Of a stretch of 11,325 nucleotides of DNA, positions 1 through 4,586 are shown piece after piece. Position numbers and translations under genes: made by a program. The notes beneath the pieces are model-generated. The model saw only the letters and a list, made by a program, of their open reading frames with translations, was not told where the DNA came from and made no database searches. The DNA comes from JBOGXF01 sp050694275 (GTDB lineage Bacteria; Actinomycetota; CADDZG01; WHSQ01): the NCBI GenBank assembly GCA_050694275.1, contig JBOGXF010000120.1, forward strand, positions 1 through 11,325, in the 5' to 3' direction. How positions within the stretch are numbered: position 1 is the first letter of the stretch; each line of letters begins with the position of its first letter.

Positions 1-96
1 CCCACCGGCGTCAAGGTCACCAACAAGGAACTGGCCGCCGTTCCGCTCACCCGCCACGAGTTTCACGGCGACTGGAACTATACGGTGCACCCATAA
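1..96 (+). pseudogene. C-terminal fragment of an ISAzo13-family transposase (cut by window edge)
   Basis: Reading from base 1 gives 31 codons ending in TAA (94-96). The encoded tail contains TGVKVTNKEL and FHGDWNYTVHP. A 'G-[IV]-KV-[ST]-[DN]' stretch followed by 'FH-x-[ED]-WNYT-[IV]-x-P' at the extreme C-terminus is what I recognise from ISAzo13-type DDE transposases. Only the tail is visible, so I cannot say whether the gene is intact outside the window; the 'pseudogene' type here means partial. The sequence GCGGACCCTAAG, about 20 nt after the stop, is a candidate for part of the right terminal inverted repeat, but the left end is not available for comparison. The element abuts a toxin-antitoxin pair, which is typical of an accessory segment. 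The family call rests on the C-terminal signature alone. Confidence 0.72.
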
Positions 97-240
97 CCGC
101 TCAAGTAATTTTCGCGCGGACCCTAAGTGGGTGAAGGTGCACAGATCGAGGCTCGAAGCGAGGGATCGGCGTCGCCGCGGAACCGACTGCTGGGAGGAAG
201 CTTGAAGGGTCACAGCCTGGATCGCCTCCTCCTTATGTGC

Positions 241-246
241 TAACCT
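241..246 (+). promoter_or_regulatory. Possible -10 element (TAACCT) for leaderless vapB mRNA
   Basis: TAACCT fits the actinobacterial TANNNT -10 pattern. It ends six bases before the second ATG of vapB (253), so transcription could begin on that ATG. There is no Shine-Dalgarno sequence before either ATG, and leaderless mRNAs are common in actinobacteria. No convincing -35 hexamer is seen 17 bp upstream, so the call is weak. Confidence 0.3.
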
Positions 247-492
247 ATGGCCATGCGTCTGCACATAAGTCTCGAGGACGAGCTCGTTGCCGAGCTCGAT
301 CGCAGAGTGGGGAGGCGGCGCCGCAGCGCCTTCATCGCCGCGTCGCTCCGACAAGCGCTCGACGACGCTCGCCGCTGGGAGGACATCGAAGCGGCTCTCG
401 GCGCCCTGGAGGACGCCGGGCACGAGTGGGACGACGACCCCGCGGCGTGGGTGCGGGCCCAGCGCCGAGAGGACGAGCGCAGGGTCGGATGA
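247..492 (+). CDS. vapB: VapB-type ribbon-helix-helix antitoxin
   Basis: An 81-residue protein that should bind and neutralise the toxin encoded next, and repress the operon as a DNA-binding dimer. The N-terminus MRLHISLEDELVAELD, followed by a basic RRRRSAFI segment and helix, matches the ribbon-helix-helix fold of VapB/CopG antitoxins (beta strand about residues 3-9, helices about 10-22 and 27-42). The acidic, tryptophan-containing C-terminus (HEWDDDP, AAWVRAQRR, about 59-74) is the part that normally occupies the toxin active-site groove. Two ATGs compete, at 247 and 253. I give the longer form, but the family consensus and the possible leaderless promoter favour 253. The stop lies 16 bp before the toxin start, so the two are almost certainly one operon. 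Confidence 0.85.
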   Translation: MAMRLHISLEDELVAELDRRVGRRRRSAFIAASLRQALDDARRWEDIEAALGALEDAGHEWDDDPAAWVRAQRREDERRVG

Positions 493-508
493 GGGCGATC
501 GCCGCTGC

Positions 509-901
509 ATGACGGTCTACCTGCTTGACACAACCATCTTGATCGACGCGCTCCGAGGCCGCGCGGCGGCCGCGCGCCTTCGGACGATGCGAACGAGCGA
601 CGAGGTGCCCTTCGTGTGCGCGATAAACGTCGAGGAACTCGTGCGAGGCCTGCGCCCCGACGAGGGGGGACCCGCCGGCCGATTTCTCGCGGGGCTGCGA
701 ATTGCTCCGCTCGGCCGCGAGGAGGGCTCGCTTGCGGGGCGATGGCGGCGCGCGCACGCGGCCCGCGGCATCACGTTGACGCAGGCCGATTGCCTCATCG
801 CCGCGGCCGCGGCGGGCGTCGATGCGGTCCTGGCCACGGGCAACCCCAAGGATTTCCCCATGCCCCAGGTCGTGGTCAAGCACTGGCCGGTGGGGGCGTG
901 A
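509..901 (+). CDS. vapC: VapC-type PIN-domain ribonuclease toxin
   Basis: A 130-residue PIN-domain protein, the usual size for VapC, expected to be a Mg2+-dependent endoribonuclease that stops translation when freed from VapB. The conserved acidic residues are in place: D7 in YLLDTTILID, E42/E43 in NVEELVRG, D94 in TQADCLIAAA, and D115 in the ATGNPKDF motif near the C-terminus. ATG 509 is chosen because the PIN fold begins at once (MTVYLLD). The in-frame upstream extension overlaps the antitoxin and has no family resemblance. GAGGG at 491-495 is a weak ribosome binding site at long spacing, so translational coupling to vapB is plausible. The RNA target cannot be read from sequence. Confidence 0.9.
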   Translation: MTVYLLDTTILIDALRGRAAAARLRTMRTSDEVPFVCAINVEELVRGLRPDEGGPAGRFLAGLRIAPLGREEGSLAGRWRRAHAARGITLTQADCLIAAAAAGVDAVLATGNPKDFPMPQVVVKHWPVGA

Positions 902-927
902 AGAGGGACGGCCGCCCGACTAGTAGA

Positions 928-943
928 CATAATGTCGATTATG
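928..943. repeat. CATAA-N6-TTATG palindrome between convergent genes (dif-like core)
   Basis: CATAAT-GTCG-ATTATG is a perfect 6-bp inverted repeat with a 4-nt spacer. It lies in the 37-bp gap between vapC and the mannosyltransferase gene and overlaps the latter's TAA stop (939-941). It is strikingly AT-rich for this DNA. The inner arms match the CATAA and TTATG core of bacterial XerCD dif sites with the standard 6-bp central region, but the outer bases do not match: the XerD side reads TTATGGGC rather than TTATGT(T/C)AA. It has no G+C-rich stem or T-tract, so it is a poor terminator. Confidence 0.45.
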
Positions 944-1691
944 GGCGTTCGGCCCGACGCCGCCGGAGGCGGGCGAGCCGGTCCTGGAGCCCCCAGCGGG
1001 TGACCCTCACAAGCGCCTCGAGCACGATCCTGCGGCTCATCTTCGACCGCCCCTCGTGCCGCTCGACGAAGGTGATGGGGATCTCCGTGACCCGCCCGCC
1101 GGCGCGCTCTATCCGGCGCACCATCTCGATCTGAAAGGCGTAACCCTCGGATGCGACGCCCTCGAGCGTCGGGCCCCAAAGGACGGTTGCCCGGTAGGCG
1201 CGAAAACCGCTCGTGGCGTCTCTGGTCGCGAGACCGAGCAGGACGCGCGCGTAGAGGTTCCCGGCGCGCGACAGGGCCCGCCGCAAGAGCCCCCAGTTCG
1301 GGATGCGACCGCCGGGGACGTAGCGCGAGCCGACGACGAGGTCGGCGTCGTCGAGCGCCTCGAGCAAGCGGGCGACGTCGGCCGGATCGTGCGACAGGTC
1401 CGCATCCATCTCCACGACCGCCCCGTAGCCGCGTTCGAGAGCCCAGGCGAAGCCGGCCAGGTAGGCGGTCCCGAGGCCGAGCTTTTTCGGGCGCTCGATG
1501 AGGTGGATTCGTTCGTCGTCCCGCTGCAACTCGCGCACCGCCGTCGCGGTGCCGTCCGGGGACGAGTCGTCGACGACCAACAGATCGACCCGGTCGGTCG
1601 CCGCGAACAGACGATCGCTCAGCTCTCCGATGGACGGGCGCTCGTTGTAGGTCGGAACGACGACGACCGCTCGGTCGGCCGGGTCCCCCAT
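939..1691 (-). CDS. Polyprenol-phosphate mannosyltransferase (dolichol-phosphate mannose synthase family, GT2)
   Basis: A 250-residue GT-A glycosyltransferase that should transfer mannose from GDP-mannose to a polyprenyl phosphate on the inner membrane face, giving the donor for lipoglycans or protein mannosylation. Motifs in order: VVPTYNE (11-17), DDSSPDGT (41-48), KKLGLGTAYLAGF (69-81), the metal-binding MDADLSHDP (95-103), GSRYVPGG (121-128), SGFRAYR (161-167) and RSKMS (215-219). All are characteristic of the DPM1/Ppm1 synthase domain. The single-domain length without membrane helices matches the soluble DPM1 type. The start is ATG 1691, which shares its A with the lnt stop (TGATG), so the two are translationally coupled. 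Longer upstream readings merely run through lnt. In Mycobacterium tuberculosis, Lnt and Ppm are fused as Ppm1; here they are separate but adjacent. Confidence 0.92.
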   Translation of the reverse strand: MGDPADRAVVVVPTYNERPSIGELSDRLFAATDRVDLLVVDDSSPDGTATAVRELQRDDERIHLIERPKKLGLGTAYLAGFAWALERGYGAVVEMDADLSHDPADVARLLEALDDADLVVGSRYVPGGRIPNWGLLRRALSRAGNLYARVLLGLATRDATSGFRAYRATVLWGPTLEGVASEGYAFQIEMVRRIERAGGRVTEIPITFVERHEGRSKMSRRIVLEALVRVTRWGLQDRLARLRRRRAERP

Positions 1692-3229
1692 CACGCGCTC
1701 TCCTCGCGGCGCGCGCGCCAGACCCCGGCCGCGACGAGGATGAGCGCGCCGGCGCTGGCCGCGAGCGGCAGCCAGTCCCCCGTTCGCGTGTAGAAGGTCA
1801 CCCGCTGTGCAAAGCGGACGTCCTCGACGAGCGGAAGGGCGGTCCACAGCGGGGTCGACGCGACCACCTTCCCCGCGGGAGAGATGAACGCGGAGATGCC
1901 GCTGATGGCGGCGTGGACGACCCAGACGCCGTTCTCCGCGGCGCGCACCTGGCTGAACGCGACGTGCTGGGCCGAGGCCCACGATCGCCGCCACGTCGAG
2001 GTGTTCGTCGCGACCACGAGCAGGCGCCCCCCGCCGGAGATCGGCCGCCTCACGAGCGAGCCGAAGTCACCCTCGAAGGAGATGACCGTCGCGACCTTGC
2101 CACCGGCGACGTCGAAGATCCTGTGCTCGCGGCCGGCCACCGCGTCGCGTGGGATCTGGTCGAGCATCGGGATGAAGTCGAGCGCGGCGCGCGCGGGAAC
2201 GAACTCCCCGAACGGGACGAGATGCGTCTTCTGATAGCTGTCGACGATGTTGCCGGAGGGAGCGACCTGAAAGGTCATCACCTGATAGCGCTCCTCGGGC
2301 AGGTCGATGTTTCCGCCGACGATCATCGGGGCCCCGACGGCCTGCGCCGCGTCGGCGAGCACCGTGGCGGCGACCTCGTTGGTGGTCGGGTCGATGCCCG
2401 CCGCGCTCTCGGGCCACACGACGAGATCGGGGCTCTCGGGTGCGAGCGCCCGGGTGAGGTCGCGGTGACTCTGCAATATGGCGAGCTCCTTCTCGAGCGC
2501 GGTCCCGACAAAGGGCTCCGGGACGTTGCCCTGCACTATGGCGACTTCGATCGCGTCGCCGGTGGCGCTGTGGCTCGGAAGCAAGGCCGGCGCCGAGAGA
2601 ACCGCGACCGCGCCCAGAAACAGGGCGACCGCGCCGCGCGCTCTGCGGGCACGAAGCGCCCACCATGTTTCGAGCAGCAGCGCGTTCGCCGCGACCACGA
2701 GGAGCGCGACCGCCCACCCGCCGCCGATCCCGGCGGCCCTGAGGAGCCACGAGAGGTCGTGCTGGCTCTGGGCGAGCGCACCCCACGTGAAGCCTCCGAG
2801 CGGGAAGCTCGCTCTGAGGTACTCGATACCCACCCAGGCAAGAGGCGGCGCGAGGACGCGCACCGCTCCCCCACCCCGTGCCGTGGCCACCGCCACGGCG
2901 GCGCCGAAGACGCCGACGAAGAGCGCCTGGCCCACCACCAGCACGACCCAGGCGGCATAGCCGACGATGGTGATCCAGTGCAGCAAGGTGCCGAAGAACG
3001 CGATCCCGAAGACGAAACCGAGGCCAAATCCTCGGCGGACCCGCGCCGCGAGGGCGGACGGTTCCGGAGCCCCGAGGATCGCTAGCAACGGAACGAGGGC
3101 GAGCCACGCGAGCGGGGCGAGATCCGGCTCGGGAAACGCAAGCGTCAGAGCCCCCCCGGAAGCGGCGACGGTGATGTAGGCGCGTCGTCCCCGTAAAAAG
3201 CTCGTTGGATCTATACGCAATCGCGGCAC
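1691..3229 (-). CDS. lnt: Apolipoprotein N-acyltransferase, nucleophile position occupied by Ser
   Basis: A membrane enzyme that would N-acylate the N-terminal diacylglyceryl-cysteine of lipoproteins. From GTG 3229 it is 512 residues, the normal Lnt size. About six hydrophobic helices occupy residues 17-215, a nitrilase-like domain about 225-470, and a final helix about 486-504. Within the nitrilase domain are E274 (VVWPES) and K334 (SYQKTHLVPFGEFVP). At the position of the catalytic Cys (Escherichia coli C387, normally [IV]-C-[FY]-E), TCC at 2078-2080 encodes S384 in TVISFEGDFGSLVR. The start is uncertain: GTG 3229 has AAGGA nine bases upstream and overlaps the DUF4193 stop by 19 bp, while ATG 3259 and TTG 3280 lack well-placed ribosome binding sites. 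Mannosyltransferase synteny supports the family. Actual acyl transfer is uncertain given the Ser. Confidence 0.9.
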   Translation of the reverse strand: MPRLRIDPTSFLRGRRAYITVAASGGALTLAFPEPDLAPLAWLALVPLLAILGAPEPSALAARVRRGFGLGFVFGIAFFGTLLHWITIVGYAAWVVLVVGQALFVGVFGAAVAVATARGGGAVRVLAPPLAWVGIEYLRASFPLGGFTWGALAQSQHDLSWLLRAAGIGGGWAVALLVVAANALLLETWWALRARRARGAVALFLGAVAVLSAPALLPSHSATGDAIEVAIVQGNVPEPFVGTALEKELAILQSHRDLTRALAPESPDLVVWPESAAGIDPTTNEVAATVLADAAQAVGAPMIVGGNIDLPEERYQVMTFQVAPSGNIVDSYQKTHLVPFGEFVPARAALDFIPMLDQIPRDAVAGREHRIFDVAGGKVATVISFEGDFGSLVRRPISGGGRLLVVATNTSTWRRSWASAQHVAFSQVRAAENGVWVVHAAISGISAFISPAGKVVASTPLWTALPLVEDVRFAQRVTFYTRTGDWLPLAASAGALILVAAGVWRARREESA

Positions 3230-3633
3230 AGGCCGCGTTCCTTGTCGGCGAGCTGCCATTTCGACTTGACGAGATAGCAACCCCTGCAGACGAACTCTTC
3301 TTTGTCCTTGATGGGCGTTACACGTGACGGCAGGCGGGCCCCGACCCGGTCGTCGCGCTCGGAGGTGAGCGCCATGATGTCGGTGTCCTCGTCGGAGTCG
3401 GGCCGCGCCGCGCCGCGCTTGGGACTGGGCTTCTGATCGAGCAGCTCCTCGAGGCTCTCCTGTCCCCCGACGTCGTCCTCGTCGTCTGCTTCCTCGTCCT
3501 CGTCCGCGCCCTCGTCGTCGTCTTCGTCCTCGTCGAGATCCTCGAGATCGTCCTCGAGATCCTCGAGATCGAGGTCTTGGTCGTCCTCGTCGTCGAGCGC
3601 TTCGAGCTCGTCGGCCTCTTCATCGCGTAACAC
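3211..3633 (-). CDS. DUF4193 family protein: acidic N-terminus plus four-cysteine zinc ribbon
   Basis: A 140-residue protein of unknown function. Residues 1-60 are almost entirely Asp, Glu and Leu and are probably disordered. The C-terminus carries VCRGCYLVKSKWQL and LCRDCV, giving two CxxC knuckles (C116/C119 and C136/C139) that should bind one zinc. This arrangement at the extreme C-terminus is diagnostic of DUF4193, a small family I know from actinobacteria. The start is GTG 3633, preceded by AAGGAG (3643-3648) at nine bases, an excellent ribosome binding site. The C-terminus overlaps the lnt start, so the genes are coupled. Role unknown; the charge pattern resembles RNA-polymerase- or ribosome-associated acidic proteins, but that is only an impression. 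An independent promoter (3672-3698) or the structured RNA upstream may control it. Confidence 0.85.
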   Translation of the reverse strand: MLRDEEADELEALDDEDDQDLDLEDLEDDLEDLDEDEDDDEGADEDEEADDEDDVGGQESLEELLDQKPSPKRGAARPDSDEDTDIMALTSERDDRVGARLPSRVTPIKDKEEFVCRGCYLVKSKWQLADKERGLCRDCV

Positions 3634-3671
3634 TGGGACGTGCTCCTTCTATCGTCGGGTCGCGCGGAATA

Positions 3672-3698
3672 ACCCTAAGACAGCGGGATGGTAATCAA
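3672..3698 (-). promoter_or_regulatory. Possible proximal promoter of the DUF4193-lnt-mannosyltransferase operon
   Basis: Reading leftward, TTGATT (3693-3698) and TAGGGT (3672-3677) resemble -35 and -10 hexamers, but the spacer is only 15 bp. The site lies between the structured RNA's terminator and the DUF4193 ribosome binding site. It would let the operon be expressed independently of the RNA upstream. Confidence 0.3.
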
Positions 3699-3704
3699 GG
3701 GGGG

Positions 3705-3795
3705 CGAGAAAAGAAAGACCCGAGTGACCGGTCGGGGCCGCCCGGTAGCCGGCCGGAGCCGGTTATTGGGACGTTGTCCTCGGGCCACTCGGGTC
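3705..3795 (-). terminator. Intrinsic terminator with a long basal stem and U-rich tail
   Basis: In the leftward transcript GACCCGAGUGGCC (3795-3783) pairs with GGUCACUCGGGUC (3729-3717): 13 base pairs with one G-U. The stem is followed directly by UUUCUUUUCUC (3716-3706). The 53-nt insert between the arms can form its own GC-rich helices, for example GGAC-AAC-GUCC and CCGG/GGCC-rich stems, so the arms are brought together. The T-tract is on the minus-strand side only, which fixes the direction. The same 3795-3783 arm can pair instead with 3852-3842, so termination may be conditional. Confidence 0.7.
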
Positions 3796-4020
3796 CTCAA
3801 GTCAAAGTCCCAAGCAACCGCCCGGGTTGCCGGCATCGCATCCCGAGTGGCCTCCGTCCGGCGAGCCTGCGGTGCAGGCCCACCCCCGGTGGCCACCGAC
3901 GGGCCCGATCGAAGCGAAAACCGAGCTGGGCTCTGTCTTCTCTTCCCCCGGTCCCATTGTCGGGTCCTCGGAGAGGATCCGGTCGGCGATGCTGCGTGCC
4001 GGTGAGCTGCTTGGGACGGT
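3705..4020 (-). ncRNA. Candidate structured RNA of about 315 nt (unassigned sRNA or long leader)
   Basis: Transcription from the promoter at 4026-4054 would start near 4020 and end in the U-tract near 3706. The 5' end GUCCCAAGCA (4017-4008) pairs perfectly with UGCUUGGGAC (3816-3807), extendable to 13 bp with wobbles, closing a domain of about 211 nt. Inside, CCGGCA (4002-3997) pairs with UGCCGG (3835-3830), GCAUC (3992-3988) with GAUGC (3842-3838), and GCCUGC-ACC-GCAGGC (3879-3865) forms a hairpin. Overlapping open readings exist on both strands, but none has a ribosome binding site or a recognisable family. I looked for RNase P, tmRNA, SRP RNA and common riboswitch cores and found none. Size, end-pairing and promoter strength resemble 6S RNA or actinobacterial Ms1, but I see no sequence proof. 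Confidence 0.6.
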
Positions 4021-4025
4021 TGCGA

Positions 4026-4054
4026 ACTTTAGAGAGCCCGGGGCTCCCTGTCAA
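4026..4054 (-). promoter_or_regulatory. Near-consensus sigma-70-type promoter for the structured RNA
   Basis: Leftward TTGACA (4054-4049, perfect -35) and TAAAGT (4031-4026, -10 matching four of six bases) are separated by exactly 17 bp. The predicted start is A at about 4020. Such a promoter is unusually strong for high-GC actinobacterial DNA and resembles rRNA-type promoters. An A/T-rich stretch, GAAAAACTTTC, lies about 35 bp further upstream. Confidence 0.75.
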
Positions 4055-4098
4055 CAGCCACAGCGCCGATTCGGGCCTAAGCGCGAAAGTTTTTCGGT

Positions 4099-4139
4099 TG
4101 TCCCCAAGCGATCCACGATCTGTCCCAAGCTTGTCCCCA
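4099..4139. repeat. Three phased TGTCCC(C)A boxes upstream of the RNA promoter
   Basis: TTGTCCCCA (4099-4107), CTGTCCCAA (4120-4128) and TTGTCCCCA (4131-4139) are direct repeats. Their starts are about 21 and 11 bp apart, close to two helical turns and one, so a bound protein would sit on one DNA face. They lie about 45-85 bp behind the leftward -35 element and 70-110 bp before the rightward yjbQ start, so either gene could be regulated. They match the high-GC DnaA box TTGTCCACA at eight of nine bases. Confidence 0.45.
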
Positions 4140-4209
4140 GATCACCCCGCTGGTGCACTAAGGGGCCCTAAGTTGCCGAAGTCGACGATAGGGGCGACGA
4201 TTTGCATCC

Positions 4210-4584
4210 ATGCGAACGCATCAAGTCGAGTGCCACACCAAGACCATCGTGCCGTTGGACTTCGTCGATCTCACCGACGAGATCCAAGGCGTGCTCGACG
4301 AGTCCGGAATCGAAGACGGACAGGTGACTATCTTCACGCCGCAAACGGCGTGCGCCATCGTCGTGAACGAGCGCGAGTCCGGCCTCCTCTCCGATGTCAG
4401 ACGCGCGCTCGACCGTCTCGGCGACGTCGACGCGCCGCGGGGCCGGGGGATGATCGGCTCGTGCTCGGTCGTGCTGCCCGTTGCGGCCGGGAAACTTAGG
4501 CTGGGGAAGTGGCAGCGGGTGCTGCTGATCGAGCTGGAGGACGGCGCGGAGCGTTCGGTAGTGGTTCAGATAGTGGGCGAATAG
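4210..4584 (+). CDS. yjbQ: YjbQ/UPF0047-family protein lacking the family histidines
   Basis: A 124-residue protein whose fold is recognisable from the N-terminal 'DFVDLTDEIQGVLDESGI' pattern, the ITV-like strand VTIFTPQTACAIVVNE (39-54), and the C-terminal LGKWQRVLLIELEDGAE plus VVVQIVGE. This matches YjbQ/UPF0047, a small family with reported thiamin-phosphate-synthase-like side activity in some members. Two signature sites are altered. The usual PHTTA is PQTAC (H to Q), and the 'GN-x-x-AH' block before the LG strand is replaced by GRGMIGSCSVVLPV, with no His. The protein is also about ten residues shorter than typical members. It is therefore probably not active in the usual way. ATG 4210 is chosen, with AGGGGCG 13 bases upstream, a rather distant ribosome binding site. 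It ends 2 bp before proS, implying an operon. Confidence 0.8.
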   Translation: MRTHQVECHTKTIVPLDFVDLTDEIQGVLDESGIEDGQVTIFTPQTACAIVVNERESGLLSDVRRALDRLGDVDAPRGRGMIGSCSVVLPVAAGKLRLGKWQRVLLIELEDGAERSVVVQIVGE

Positions 4585-4586
4585 GC

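Noticed and set aside
902..943. Bidirectional terminator between vapC and the mannosyltransferase gene
   Set aside because: The only inverted repeat is AT-rich with a 6-bp stem and no T-tract, too weak for intrinsic termination.
1913..3085. 390-codon rightward open reading opposite lnt
   Set aside because: Its translation is a low-complexity Arg/Asp/Gly-rich product of reading lnt antisense; lnt is unmistakable on the other strand.
3705..4020. RNase P RNA, tmRNA, SRP RNA, or a known riboswitch (cobalamin, TPP, ydaO)
   Set aside because: None of the invariant cores is present on either strand: no GGAAAGTCC, no tRNA-like TTCGA arm with CCA end, no CTGAGA, no complete B12 box.
4099..4139. A chromosomal replication origin based on DnaA-like boxes
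   Set aside because: There are only three near-boxes, no AT-rich unwinding region, and no dnaA, dnaN or other origin genes nearby.
3774..4499. Overlapping open readings on both strands across the gap before yjbQ
   Set aside because: They lack ribosome binding sites, have Arg/Pro/Ser-rich translations without domains, and run into yjbQ in another frame or across the terminator and promoter.
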